This document shows, in pieces, positions 33,227-46,516 of a stretch of 64,000 nucleotides of DNA. Made by a program: the position numbers and the translations under genes. Below the pieces are notes generated by a model. That model saw nothing but the letters and a program-made list of their open reading frames with translations, did no database searches and was not told the origin of the DNA. The stretch is from NCBI GenBank assembly GCA_002150815.3, contig NDFF03000091.1, positions 1-64,000 of the forward strand, written 5' to 3'. Origin of the DNA: Grammothele lineata (Eukaryota; Basidiomycota; Agaricomycetes; Polyporales; Polyporaceae). Each line of letters opens with the position of its first letter. Position 1 is the first letter of the stretch.

Positions 33227-34319
33227 ATGCTCTCCTCTTCCTGGCTTTCAACACTCGGTTCCATCGGCATGGCCGTCGGCCCACCGCTTGTTTACGCTGA
33301 CCAGGCATATTCCATTGTGAAGAAACAGTACGTGTTGCTTTGATACTTCGTACGCCCCATCTTAGTTTTCTTAGAGACTCGACAGGCTTTTCGCGTGATG
33401 TCTGTGCAATTCTGTAAGAACATACTGCTCTTGCATTCTTCGGTTCTAACCGTCTTCAGCCTCATGGCCAACATCACTCGGTGTTTCTTCTGGCTTGGAG
33501 ACCGGTTCGAACTTGCGCTGCTGTTTCAGTCGTTGTTCATGATTGTGGCACAGGTATGTGCTCTCATCGTATATCGTTCATAATCGAATCAGAGTAATTG
33601 TGCCCAGCTAGCTCTCTTGTATATCTGCATCCGCTTCCGCCCGAGGTTGAGCCCTGAGAACCTCGGCGTATCCACACGTCCGTTCTCTTTCTGGCAATGG
33701 TCAACCTACACCCAATACTTGGAGTTCCTCGCCGGATTTACGTGAGCAGGATGAACTCAGGGGTGGTTGTCGACTAACGAATGTGCCCAGTCTCTGCCAA
33801 GCCATACTGTTTCTTATATTGGGACGTACACCGCTATTCGTCGCTATCCTCGGGTTCGTTGCGTTGGGCTTGGAGAGCACGCTGCCAATACCTCAGCTCG
33901 TTAGGTGAGGATCCTATGACGGATGGTTGTGTTGTGAGCTCATGTCCCATAGTAACTACAAACAACGTTCCCTCTACGGGTTTCGTATGTCGACGCTGCT
34001 TGGCTGGTTTGGAGGTGACGCGTTCAAGTAAGTATAGTAGCGTGTGCAAGCAAATTTGTGGAGGGATAGTGACATCTGTGTACAGAACGGCGTATTTCTT
34101 CATTCAAGAGTCCCCACTGCAGTTCAAGGTTTGTGGGGTTTTCCAGTTGTCCATAGACTGCGGTGCGTGAGGTTGATGCTTAGCGACGAGATGCGATACT
34201 GACAAGGATAACGGGTAGCCATCGTCATCCAGCGAATTGTGTACGGGAACGCGCCTCCAGCGGCGACGCTGCTAGACGATGACGATGTCGAGCAGGCTTT
34301 GGCTTTGGAGGTGGAGTAG
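33227..34319 (+). CDS. ANY1: PQ-loop membrane protein, Any1/PQLC1 (SLC66A2) type
   Basis: Eight exons: 33,227-33,327; 33,375-33,413; 33,460-33,553; 33,608-33,741; 33,791-33,904; 33,953-34,027; 34,086-34,162; 34,219-34,319. They give 244 residues with several membrane helices. PQ-loop hallmarks are PPLVYADQAYSIVKK, DSTGFSRDVCAI, ITRCFFWLG, FQSLFMIVAQ, GLESTLPIPQL, SLYGFRMSTLLGWFGGDAFK and PLQFKVCGVFQLS. Any1 (Cfs1) of yeast sits in Golgi/endosome membranes and counteracts lipid flippase defects. The human homologue is PQLC1. The C-terminal tail is acidic (LLDDDDVEQ). The very short exon 2 (39 nt) uses the acceptor CTTAG at 33,370-33,374. The next AG would break the frame. Confidence 0.88.
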
Positions 34320-34763
34320 GGTCTTACATAAGACACACTTAGTACTAGTTGTGTCCGGATGATTGTAGCATGGGCGGATGGATGTATTACTTCCAGGGTA
34401 ATGCGTGGCACGCGCCGCGACTCGCGAGAGATCTTGTCAATACTCGACCAGCCTGACGGCCAGCCCACGGTCGGCCCAGCGTGCACATAAGTGCTCGCCT
34501 GGACGTTTAGTGAATTACGTGGTAATACTAGGATACAGCCTCGCTCCGCGGCAGCCACAGCGGCGGTAGACGAGCGCGCATGAGGCACAGTCGGCTCGCC
34601 GAAAACGGAAGCGACACACGTCAACTGAACTCGCTCGCTCTCAACCGTCGCCCATCTCCTTCCCCCATCCTCCTTTCCCCCTCTTCCCACAAACCCAACG
34701 CCCTGCTGCAGGACAGAACTGCGACGGGACTAACGTGCTCCTCCTCACGCCCGCCACGTAATC
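34320..34763. other. Promoter region of the clathrin gene
   Basis: 444 bases with a CT-rich run at about 34,640-34,690. No gene. Confidence 0.5.
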
Positions 34764-37700
34764 ATGGATATTTCAAAGCCCATCGCGTTCTGTGAACACC
34801 TGCAGCTCTCTGCCATAGGCATTCAGCCCGCGTCCATTTCCTTCCAGGTCTGTCTTGTCCTTGCTTGGCCAGCCCCTGCATTTGTACTTACTAGCGGTTG
34901 GGCACGCCCTATCAGACGCTCACATTAGAGTCCGACCACTTCATCTGTGTCAGGGAAAAGGTCAACGATGCCAACCAGGTCGTCATTGTAGACCTTGCCG
35001 ACGCCAACAATGTCCTCCGGAGACCTATCACGGCAGACTCGGCCATTATGCACCCTCATCAGAAGATCCTCGCTCTGAAATGTAGGTTGCTTTCGGCATC
35101 CTCTACTGGAGTGTAGGCTTACCAGGCACGTTAGCCGGTCGTACACTGCAGGTTTTCAACATCGAGACTAAGCAGAAGGTCAAGTCGCATGTTAGCACCG
35201 AGGACATTATCTTCTGGAAGTGGATCTCCGACACTACCCTGGGCCTTGTCACGGAGTCGTCCGTTCATCACTGGTCCATTAGCGATACCACGTCCCCTCC
35301 GCAGAAGATTTTTGACCGTCATCCCACTCTCGTCGGTTCCCAGATCATCAACTACCGCACCACGCCTGATGAGAAATGGCTGGTCCTCGTTGGCATTTCT
35401 GGTAACACGACAAACCCTGCTGCGTTCAAAGTCAAGGGCAACATCCAGCTCTACAGCCGTGAACGAGGAGTCAGCCAACCGATTGAAGGTCACGCTGCCG
35501 CCTTCGCGGAGCTTAAGCTGGATGGTCATCAAAAGTCAACCAAGCTCTTCACCTTCTCCGTAAGAACAGCTACTGGGGCCAAGGTATGTTCGCGTCTGTC
35601 GCTGTTTGCCACGCAATACGAATCTCATCCTTTCCGTAGCTTCACATCGTCGAGATCGACCACCAAGCACCCGACCCGCCGTTTACCAAGAAGGCCGTTG
35701 ACGTCTACTTCCCTCCTGAAGCAACCAACGACTTCCCAGTTGCGATGCAGGTGTCTCAGAAACACGGTATCGTCTACCTCGTCACGAAGTACGGATTCAT
35801 TCATCTCTATGACCTGGAGTCGGGCGCGTGCATCTACATGAACCGCATCTCGGGCGAGACTATCTTCGTCACTGCCGAGCATGAGGGGTCCAACGGTATC
35901 ATTGGTATCAACAAGAAAGGTCAAGTCCTAAGCGTGTCCGTTGACGAGCAGACCGTCATTCCTTACATCCTCACGACTCTCAACAACACTGAGCTCGCAT
36001 TCAAGCTGGCTAGCCGCGCGAATCTTCCCGGCGCCGATGATCTCTACATCAAGCAATACCAGCAGCTTTTCCAGAGTGGTCAATACAGCGAGGCCGCGAA
36101 GATCGCTGCGAACTCTCCAAGGGTAAGCCTCGTTGCTCTTGCCGCTGCAATTTCCTCTGATTACGCCGAGCAGGGTATTCTACGAACTGCACAAGTCATC
36201 GAGTCTTTCAAGCAAGCGCCATCACTCCCTGGTGGTCTCTCTCCCATCCTTCAATATTTCGGGATCCTTCTCGAGAAGGGCGAACTGAACCAGCTGGAGA
36301 GCATGGAACTTGCGCGTCCAGTACTTCAGCAAGGTCGCAAGCAGCTGCTTGAGAAGTGGCTGAAGGAGAACAAACTGACTTGCAGCGAAGAGCTCGGTGA
36401 TGTTGTTCGCCCTCATGATATGACTCTTGCGCTCTCAGTCTATCTGCGTGCGAACGTTCCTCACAAGGTCATCGCATGCTTCGCAGAGACTGGTCAAACG
36501 GACAAGATTGTCCTGTATGCCAAGAAGACCGGTTACACTCCTGACTACGTCGGTCTACTGCAATCCATCATGCGTGTCAATCCTGAGAAGGGCGCGGAGT
36601 TCGCAGCTCAGCTCGTCAAGGACGAGGCAGGCCCTCTCGTTGATGTGGAAAGGGTATGCCGTCTAGAAACTTCGATTTTACAGAGGTACTCAAGTCCTCA
36701 ACTAGGTTGTAGACATCTTCATGTCGCAGAACATGATCCAGCCCGCAACATCATTCCTGCTTGAGGCGCTTAAAGATAACAAACCCGAGCAAGCACATTT
36801 GCAGACTCGCCTCCTCGAGATGAACCTACTCCATGCGCCTCAGGTTGCCGATGCCATCCTCGTCAACCAGATCCTCACACACTTCGACCACCCACGTATC
36901 GCCAATCTTTGCGAGAAGGCTGGGCTTTTGCAGCGTGCGCTGGAGCTTTACGAGGATCTTGCGGACATCAAGCGGGTCATTGTGCATGCGAATGTGTTCC
37001 CCGCCGAGGTACGATAGAATGGATTTCAATGTTAGACGTCTCTGACTTGCCTCGTAGTGGCTTGTGGACTACTTCAGCCGCCTCACAACGGAACAATCCT
37101 TCGCATGCATGCAGGAGATGCTGCGTGTCAACATCCGTCAGAACCTGCAAATTGTTGTCCAAATCGCAACGAAGTACTCCGATATCCTGGGTCCCGTTAA
37201 GCTTATCGAGATGTTCGAGTCGTTCAAGACCTATGAAGGCCTCTACTACTATCTCGGTTCCATCGTCAATCTTTCTACCGACCCTGAAGTGCACTTCAAG
37301 TACATCCAGGCGGCCACACGGACTGGTCAAATCCGTGAGGTCGAACGTATCTGTCGGGAAAGCAACCATTACAACCCGGAGAAGGTCAAGAACTTCCTCA
37401 AAGAGGCCAAGTTGTCCGACCAACTGCCGCTGATCATCGTCTGCGACCGGTTCGATTTCGTCCACGATCTCGTCCTCTATCTCTACCAGCGCGGTCTCAC
37501 CAATTTCATTGAGGTGTATGTAACTCGCGTCAATTCCGTCCGTACGCCACAGGTTATCGGCGGTCTCTTGGACGTTGACTGCGACGAGGCAACGATCAAG
37601 TCTCTCCTTGCTTCGGTGCCGGGTAACTTCCCCATTGACGAGCTCGTGCACGAGGTGGAGACCAGGAACAGGCTCAAGCTTATCCTCCCCTGGCTGGAGG

Positions 37701-40700
37701 CGCGTGTGCAGCAGGGCAGCCAGGACTCGGCCGTCTTCAACGCCCTGGCCAAGATATACATCGACTCTAACAACAACCCGGAACAGTTTCTCAAGGAGAA
37801 CAATGTACGTCGCCCGTAACTTGATCCCGTACAGGTTGTTGATATACTGTCGCTGTCATAGCTGTACGAGCCTCTTGTGGTGGGCAAGTTTTGCGAGGCA
37901 CGCGATCCATACCTTGCGTATATCGCCTATGCCAAGGGCTTTTGCGACGACGAGCTCATTCACATCACGAATGAGAACGCCATGTTCAAGCAGCAGGCGC
38001 GATACCTTGTCCGGCGCCGTCAACCCGATCTTTGGGCTCAAGTTCTACGGTCAGACAATATGCACCGTCGTCAACTCATCGACCAGATTGTTGCAACTGC
38101 GCTACCCGAAAGCACGGACCCTGATGACGTCTCTATTACCGTGAAGGCGTTCTTGACGGCAGACCTCCCTCTGGAGCTCATCGAGCTGCTCGAAAAGATA
38201 ATTCTGGAGCCTTCGCCGTTTAGCGATAATCGTAACCTCCAAAACCTTCTTATGCTTACGTCGATCCGTGCAGACAAGGGCAAAGTCATTGGGTACATCG
38301 ACAAACTCCAGAACTACGACACCGCGGAGATCCCTAAGATCGCGATCGAGCACGGGCTCTACGAGGAAGCGTTCCTCATCTTCAAGAAGTACGAGCAGCA
38401 TGCTGAAGCGATCAATGTTCTTGTGGAGCACGTTGTTTCCCTCGACCGTGGTGTGGAGTACGCAAACAAGGTCAACAAGCCTGAGGTCTGGAGCCGTCTC
38501 GCCAAAGCACAACTCGACGGTCTTCGTATCAAGGACGCTATCGGTATGCAATTCTCCTTCTGTGCCTGCCCAACAGGAAGCATCATATCGATATCACAGA
38601 TTCGTACATCAAGGCTGAGGACCCGTCAAACTTCGCTGAGGTCATCGAAATCGCTAGTCGTGCGGGCAAGTCGGAAGATCTCGTCCGTTATCTTCAAATG
38701 GCTCGCAAGACCCTTCGTGAACCGAAGATTGACACCGAGCTCGCGTATGCATACGCCAAGACTGATCGCCTGCATGACATGGAGGACTTCTTGGCCATGA
38801 CAAACGTTGCCGACGTGCTTGAAGTCGGGGAGAAATGCTTCGAGGACGAGCTCTACCAGGCTGCTAAGATCTTGTTCTCTAGCATCTCGAACTGGGCACG
38901 TCTTGCTACCACTCTCATCTACCTCGGCGAAAATCAAGGCGCTGTTGAGAGTGCACGAAAGGCGGGAAACACTCAGTAAGTGTTGATTTTGCAGTTGCCC
39001 GGCAGCGTACCTCATACCGCCTTAGGGTCTGGAAACAGGTTCACGCTGCTTGCGTTGAGAAGAGCGAATTCCGTTTGGTTAGTTATGCCCGATGCCACAT
39101 AGCGTCATTGGCCACTTATATCTTGTGCTAGGCCCAGATCTGCGGTCTCAACATCATCGTCCATGCAGAGGAGCTGCCAGCTCTGGTCCAGTCCTATGAA
39201 CGTCGTGGGCATTTTGATGAAGTATTGTCACTACTTGAGGCTGGTTTGAGCTTGGAGCGGGCACACGTACGTATCCTCTTCACAGATCTACAGGACTGCC
39301 GCTGACACATACTTCAGATGGGTATCTTCACTGAGCTCTCCATCTTGTACAGCAAATATAAGCCAGAGAAACGTGAGTCGACTATGTGTGACGCAATTAG
39401 TTTCTTGCTGAGATATTGGGGTCAGTCATGGAGCACCTCAAACTCTTCGTTTCGAGGATCAATATTCCAAAGGTCATCAAGGCTGCGGAGCGTGCCCACT
39501 TGTGGCCAGAGCTCGTTTTTCTCTATATCAAGTACGATGAATTCGTGAGTTGGGGTTCTGGTGTAATAACGCATGCCCATCATATTAATGAGTTCGCCAG
39601 GACAACGCTGCTCTCGCGATGATCGAGCGTTCAGCGGATGCTTGGGAGCACAACCAGTTCAAGGATGTGATAGTCAGGGTTGCGAACGTCGAGATGTGAG
39701 TGTGGCCAGACTAAATACAGGAGCTTTGCTGATCAGTATTGTAGCTATTACAAGGCTTTGACCTTCTACCTGCAAGAGCAGCCGACGCTCCTCACGGATC
39801 TTCTCTCTGTCTTGATTCCTCGCATCGATCATGGCCGGGTTGTCCGTATGTTCCAACAGATCGACCACATACCGCTTATTCGCTCGTACCTGATTGCTGT
39901 CCAACATGTGAGTGGCGCTTTACTTGACACATAGCGTGATGTCCAACCTGTTCCATGGATAGCTCAACATTGAGGCCGTCAATGACGCGTACAACAATCT
40001 GCTTATCGAGGAGGAAGACTACAAGACTCTCCGAGATTCCATTGACAGTTTCGACAACTTCAATAACATCAAGCTGGCGCGTGAGCTTGAGAAGCATGAG
40101 TTGCTCGAATTCCGTAGGCTTGCTGCTCATCTTTACAAGGTGAATCTTGACTATTCCTAGATGAGGGACTTGCGTAGCTCATGACTCGATGTCAGAAAAA
40201 CGGCAAATGGGAGGAATCCATTGCGTTGTCAAAGCAGGACAAGCTCTACAAGGACACTATCATCACTGCCGCGTCGTCTGCGTCGTCCGAAATCGCAGAG
40301 GATCTTCTGTCATACTTTGTCGACATCGGCAACAAGGAATGCTTCGCTGCTACTCTCTATTGTTGCTTCGACTTGCTGCGCGCCGACATTGTGGAGGAGA
40401 TGTCGTGGCAGCACGGTCTCAACGATTTCTACATGCCGTACAAAATTCAGCGCACGAGGTCACTTGTTGACAAAGTAAGTAATCATCGGTTCCGGATTTG
40501 CTATCTTTAGCTGATGTTTCACCATAGCTCGCTGCTTTGGAGAAGGAGGTCAAGGAGCGGTCGAAGAAGGACTCCGAGAAGGAGAAGCAGGAGGCCGAGC
40601 AGCCGCTCATCGAGCCAGGCTTCGGAGGCAGGTTGATGTTGACGCAAGGCAACGGTTTCCCCGCCCAAGCTCCTCCCCCCATGATGATGCCCAACGGCAC

Positions 40701-40794
40701 TGGGTTTGGCATGGCTCCCGTACGTTGATTGCTTTATCGATATATGCAAACTGACAGCCGTTTGCAGGCGATGACGGGTTTCGGTGGCTTCTGA
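34764..40794 (+). CDS. CHC1: Clathrin heavy chain
   Basis: A many-exon gene of about 1,680 residues, from [15 protein letters not shown] (ATG 34,764-34,766, intron after SISFQ) to AMTGFGGF and TGA at 40,792-40,794. The N-terminal beta-propeller ([40 protein letters not shown]) leads into clathrin repeats of the leg ([66 protein letters not shown]). The trimerisation region follows, then the Pro/Met/Gly-rich end [12 protein letters not shown]. It forms the triskelion coat on Golgi and plasma-membrane vesicles. All repeats seem present and no break was seen. Introns are 50-70 bases. Confidence 0.97.
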
Positions 40795-41206
40795 CGTGAT
40801 TGCTGTTGTGGAACTTAGTTGTATACTCAGGACTTGCTGTAATTCGCTATACGTGTCTTAGCATTCGTTAATATCTACATTCTCATGACCCAACGATTAA
40901 GAATGTGAGGGAAATTCTCAAAACCACCCAGTATCCAATGTTGTAGAAGTACACACATTAGCAGTCATTTTCGCCAGCAAGACGTATACGAGATCAGAAT
41001 ACAAATGGCCCGGTACAGTTCACAAAGCATATGCATCAGCAGAACGAGGTATTACGTGGAGTAAGATATAGGTAGAGAGCGTGTGCAGGGTATGGAGGGT
41101 TGTAACTAATCCGAGATGATATAAATACAGAGGTAGTTGAAACCGTCGCAGCGCAGCTGTGGTGAGGGCGAACATCGGGGAGAACAGACGTATGACCATC
41201 AGCATG
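40795..41206. other. Convergent 3' ends of CHC1 and RHO3
   Basis: Tail-to-tail spacer of about 410 bases. No gene seen. Confidence 0.5.
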
Positions 41207-42370
41207 TTAAGCAATGATGCAACCACCCCGTCCAGAACCGCCGTAGCCCCCTGCACCCTTTGATCGAGTGCTAAGAGACACCCTCGCGGACTCGTAAAAG
41301 ACTTCGTTGACCCCGCGATTATGCTTCGAGCTGCACTCTGAAACAATTGAAGAGCGTTAAAGGCAACATGTAGACAACGAACTGTCTAGAGATAGAATCA
41401 CCTAGATACCTCGACGCACGTATACGGCGCGCAACAGCGAGACCTTCCTCATACTGAACTGTTCGCGTGCCGAAACGTGTTAATCGGGCCAGAGTCTCCT
41501 GGTCTTCTCGCAGATCGCACTTGAGAGCTGCGAGGCGTTAAGGCCGGTGGTGTGGAGAAAGCCAACCAAACGACATACCGACGAGAACAAGCTAGCCGCG
41601 ATCGCAGGGCACGTTCAACTCGCGTCCAGTAACTTTCCAGACCGATCGCGGCGACGTACCTTGACCCCGGGACAATACTCTAGGACCTCCGGAATCCACT
41701 TCACGCTTGTCAGCAGCGATATAAACCAAGGAAAGTGACCGCCATACCTTCAGCTCTATGTTCTCGAGAGAAGTTGGGTTGTCCACCTTGTTGAAGAAGG
41801 GCTCTGTCTGTCCTAGCACGCTACTCGAAGGTAGGGACACCACGCACCGAGAAACATAGCATGATAATGTGGGTCTCCGCGTAACTTAATGACCGAAGGC
41901 GATCGAACTCCTCCTGGCCTACAAGCACGGTTGGTAACTCAACTGGCTATGGGCGCAGGAACCAGGTCACTCACCAGCCGTATCCCACAAACTCAGCTCA
42001 ACCAACTGATCGTCTACGTACAGGTCGTGAACGAAGTTCTCGAATACTGTTGGCTCGCTATAAAACACTCTAAGCCTGTAAGATCAGCGTTTGAGCCGTA
42101 ATGGAAACGCACTAGACGTCGGAGAACCAGCCACGGGTGAAGACATTGAGAAGCGAGGTCTTGCCTGGCGCGCCGGTGAGCTATGGCGGGTGAACCATTG
42201 TCCAACGAAACGCACCGCATGCACCATCCCCGCACACTACCACTTTTCTTTGGACCTAAACGGAAAACGGCAATGAACGGGCTGCCGAGGAAGGGCTCAG
42301 GCGAAAGTGTGCATACAGGTCGTGCGCGACCGAAAGACGGAGCCATGGAGGACTTCTTGTATTTAGCCAT
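41207..42370 (-). CDS. RHO3: Rho3-type small GTPase
   Basis: Ten exons give about 215 residues. They start with 42,370-42,317 and include a 13-nt microexon at 41,591-41,579. The motifs are P-loop CGDGACGKTSLL, switch [11 protein letters not shown], switch [25 protein letters not shown] (the base-binding variant) and [11 protein letters not shown]. The protein ends CIIA, a CAAX prenylation box after a Gly-rich stretch. The N-terminal VQRK before the P-loop and the [10 protein letters not shown] loop are the Rho3 pattern. Rho3 directs exocytosis and actin polarity at the growing tip. The intron after GDGAC splits the P-loop. The codon for Gly is completed in the next exon. Confidence 0.9.
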
Positions 42371-43075
42371 AGAATCGGATGGCTAAGAGGAACAACACGG
42401 TACTCGGGGGAATCGACGGCGGTGCGTCGTTGGCTGCCAGTGCGGAAGTGGCTTAGGGACGTGAGAAATGGCGCGATGATGAGAGCAGAGCGGGAAGTAG
42501 AAATGTTTACATGGAGGCGGGGAATGTACGTACACGAACAAACACGTGCACGTGAGCGTATCAAACGCGTTCGCTCGCGTCTCTGTCAAACTATCCCTTT
42601 GTTCTCAAACTCAGACGCTGTATGTATGATATCTTGAATTCGTTCAGAGCACTATATACATTCGACCAGGAGACTTGATGGATACCCGACAGCGCTAGGG
42701 AAGACAGGATGGAAGGAGGGGGATGGTGATTCGAACTGACAGAACGTTGCGTGGGGTCATCAATAAGGATGAGGGCACTGGAGGGCACTGATGGAAACGA
42801 GAGCGAGGATGGGGACTAAAGCGAGAGTGTTTGCACATGGGGGGAAGGGAGCGAGGAGGCACACGAGTCCTGAGACCATACAGAGGGAGAGGGAGGGAAG
42901 ATCACGAGCAAACGCCTGTCGTCGGCGTGCCATGTTACAAGGAGGGGCAAACGATACTGGGTGCAGACGCCTATCATTATACATTAAGTTAGAAGAGAAA
43001 TATGGAAGAGAGTTGACGGAGAGCGCAGCCGGACGTCCGGCGCTCATAAGGGGTTGGGAAGCGAGCGATGGTGAA
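42371..43075. other. Intergenic: promoter of RHO3 and 3' side of the acidic protein gene
   Basis: About 700 bases. ORFs on the + strand from 42,791 run antisense into the neighbouring gene. No supported gene. Confidence 0.45.
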
Positions 43076-45830
43076 TCATATGGAAAGAGAGGGGATCGAC
43101 GAGCCCGATGCGGACATAAAGCTCGTCCGCTGAACCGCATTCGTCGCTCGACTTTTGTGATTCGGATGATGGTTGTGGTGGCCCTTATGTGGCTGGTGGT
43201 AGCGGTGTTGGGACGACTTCGCGACCATTTTTCGCTTCATCATGGCCTTCTCCCTCTTCATGTCTTTCTTTGTCTGATTCCCGTGTCCATTGCGCGACGG
43301 GCCGGTGCCCGATGCGGGAACGAACGGCGAACCAAGCACGCCGTCGCGTGCGGGAAGCAACGTCGGCGACGACGCATGAGAATGACGGCCCTTCTTCTTC
43401 CGTGCGGACGCTCGGGACATCTTGTCCAACCCGAGAGGGCGAGGAGGCGTGAAGAGCGACACGCCCCCCATCATCGTGCCAATGCCGCGATACTGCATTC
43501 CCGCCATTCCGCCGTCGGAGACCGCGCCATCGACGCCAGACGCGGTGGCACTTTCGCGTGTGCGACGGAAAGTAGCCATCGGAATGCGGTCCCATCGTGA
43601 CAAGTTGTGGATGTGAGGACTTGTGCCAGGTTTGAGTGGGCTTGACAGTGACTCAGAGTCTGGTACGTCGGTCTCGAGGCCTTCGCCGGACGGTTCAGAA
43701 TCTAGAAGCGACGAGTCGAGCACATCATCAAGTTCAATAGCTCCCGTCGAGGAGACGTCGGAGGCGTAGGACTGCTGTGAACGCTCCTGGATCTCCTCGG
43801 AGGACTCGGTAACGAGTGGAGAGCCCAGCACATGAATCGCGGGCTGCTAGTCGCGCATACAACGATGAGTACAAGTAACGGTGGAGTAATATCAGATCGT
43901 AACTCACTTCCACGCGCATAACTGTAGTGTCGTCCTCAACGGGTTCGACAAGTCTCGGCACCCGGATAGCACGCGGATAAAAGCTCGGCACTTCCTGTCC
44001 AGCACCGACAACAGCCGTGCTCCTCCCAGGGTGGTCGTTCTCCACGTGAAACTCGCCCATGATTGGGATACCACCTCCGCGGCGCCCCCTCAGATGCGCC
44101 CCAGCGTTCTTCTCCATCTTCTCCATCTCAATATCTTCGAGGTCATCCATCGACACCCGTCCAGCGAGAATGTCGGCAGGACTTGGCGTCGGCGGCGGAG
44201 AATGATGCTGAGCGGAAATGGACGCAAGAGCGATGCGCGTGCTGGGAGACACATCCGGAGGAGGACTCCGCGACGATGAGGGACTAAGCGTGGAGAGCGG
44301 ATTGATGGCGGAAATAGTTGTTGGCCACCTAAAGAGCATCATCGCAGTGGGATTCGGCAAGCCGTCAGAGTCCACGAGCTCGTCCTCGGTCGTGTCCCCG
44401 TCACTCTCCTGCAGGATCACGGTGCCGGCGTTTGACCCCTCCCATGACGCCGTCGCCTCGGAACCAGACAATGACGCCATCTCCTCATCTTCGTTTGGAG
44501 GTTGGAGGCCAAACGCGAACCCAAGCCCATCGTTAGCTAGGAAGAGCTGTCTGTCCCATCCAAACGACAGGCCCCCAAGGTCGACACCAATTTCCAACTC
44601 GCCGTTTCCACGACGCAGCTGAACAGACGGGTCGAGGTCCATCAGAAGCATCGCGTCTTCTTCCTCAGCGGAGTAGTTGTTGCTGAATTCTACGTCATCG
44701 CCGGGGAAGGCCCGCAGACTCGCATAGTTGGTCTCCGGGGACGACGCGCCAGAGTCGGAGTCGAGATTCGCAAAGAACAGCTCCGCATCAAAAGACTCAT
44801 CTTCATCGTCGCTCCATCCGGTGCCGGGGTAGGTGACACCGATACGATTGTGGGTTTCCTCCTCGTCGAAGTCCATATCCGCATCGACAATACCGTTCCC
44901 CTCCACATCCGCTTCCACATCATCTTCTGTATCCTCCTCATCTTCGTCGTCGCCATCTTTGGACGAGTCCTCAGAAGACCCATCACTGTCGGAGGCCTCC
45001 TCTTCTTCCTCACCTGCACCGACCGATCTCTTCCTCGGCTTGATCTCCCACCTATTACCGTTCCCCTTCTCGCGTTTTCTGTGACCCACGTGGCTCGGAA
45101 GCAGTTTCTGACCGTGGGCAGCATCGTCCCTGTTGTTGTGTATGAGGAAATGCTCTTCGTCATCGGTGTCCGAGTCGATGGAGGAATCGGATGACTCGGA
45201 AGAGCTGGAGTGCGTGCTCTCGCTCGCGGCAGGAACAAAAGTCGGGTAGTCTGAGAGCGTACTGTCGCTCAAATCAGCTGGGGCGGTGCTCGCTGCCGGG
45301 GGAGCAGAGGGCTGGTGGGGCCGACGGACGAGGACTGACGTCCCGGTCGTGCCTCTGGCCTTGTACTCCATGTCGTCTGCAGCCTGTTTCTTTTTGCCGT
45401 TGGGCCTGGCACCCAACGCCTTTGGCGGGCGACCACGACGCTTGGGTGCAGCGGCAGCGGTCGCGGGGCCTGGGGAGGAAGACGAAGGAAGGGCATCGTG
45501 AGGGGCGGGACCGAGGTGAGCGCCTACGGCTCGGACGTGAGTCGGATGCGGCTGCGGGCGAGACCTCGGATTGGGAGGAAGGGTAAGCTTGATCTTGAGC
45601 GGACGCTTGCCCGCAGAGGCGGAGGGAGGAGCCGCAGGCAAGGAAGAGGTCGTACAGGACGCAGAAGGCAGGGGGACGGCGGACGCAACCGACTTTTTGG
45701 GGCACGTGCACTCGCTCTCGCAAACTGGACAGATGTCGTCGAGATCGTCGTCGTCGTCGTCCTGCAGAGGACTGTGGTTTGGGAGTGCAGGGATCACACG
45801 ATTTACGGTATGGGCATGAGGAAGCGGCAT
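43076..45830 (-). CDS. Acidic, AT-hook-bearing nuclear-type protein with a small Cys cluster
   Basis: Two exons, 45,830-43,908 and 43,846-43,076, give 897 residues. Near the N-terminus an Asp run leads to DDICPVCESECTC (C-x2-C-x3-C-x-C), a possible metal knuckle. Then come a basic segment, an AT-hook core KRRGRPPK, very acidic stretches (EEEEEASDSD, DDEDEEDTEDDVEADVEG) and a basic His/Lys-rich C-terminus (KDMKREKAMMKRK, HHNHHPNHK). The composition suggests a chromatin protein. No family was recognised. A further 5' exon may exist: ATG at 46,166 gives MPSCAQCPKSFFHN, which would join in frame before KKQVSPMPLPHAH. It shares a divergent promoter with BFR2. Confidence 0.75.
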
Positions 45831-46516
45831 TGGCGAAACTTGCTTTTTCTGGGGATCTGCAATACGAGGAGAGCGTTGTTGTTAGGGTATAGATCAGGAA
45901 GAGCGGAGAATACGAGGCGGAGAAAGAGTAGGAAGGAGGCTTGTGTTGGGCAACACGGAAAACTAACGACGGGGAATGCGTAGGGATCCCGGAAGGCGAG
46001 ACCGAGTCGGGTCGATGGCGTCAGGGGAGGGGGAAGGGGAGGAGAATGTTTCGGATGATGGCGACGACGGACGGCGGGGGCGATGATGAAAGTTGAGCGA
46101 TGAGAAGAGGGGGGGAGTACTCACGTTGTGAAAGAAACTTTTTGGGCATTGTGCGCAAGAGGGCATCTGTGGGGGGGATATAAGTCCAGGATGGCGGCGA
46201 GGGCGAGGGCGTGCGGGGCGAAGCAGGAGATGCTTCGGCGGGGGAGGAGGCAAGCAGCACGAGCCGGCGCCTCTCAATTTCTGCCAGGGGCGGCAGCGAT
46301 CGACCCGGTGGCGCTCGTTCTCGCCTCGAGCTTTCTTTCCTCCCCTCGCTCTCCCCACTCGGCCCCTCGCATCGAGCACACATGCCCCCTCGTGCGTTCG
46401 CCTCTTTTCCTCTCTCAACGTCTCTTGCTCAAGCGCGACCCTAGGCATCTCTCTCAAAGACCAGCTCGCGGAGCTCGACCAGCCCGCTCCCATCGGTTCG
46501 TCTCTCTCTCATCCTC
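45831..46516. other. Divergent promoter of the acidic protein gene and BFR2
   Basis: Holds a possible short 5' exon on the minus strand (46,166-46,125, MPSCAQCPKSFFHN). Otherwise no gene was recognised. Confidence 0.5.

Noticed and set aside
34320..34763. tRNA or small RNA gene in intergenic gaps
   Set aside because: No B-box-like GGTTCGANNCC with paired arms was found in the gaps inspected by eye.
42791..43600. 269-codon ORF on the + strand
   Set aside because: Antisense to the second exon of the acidic protein gene. Composition is that of a shadow frame.
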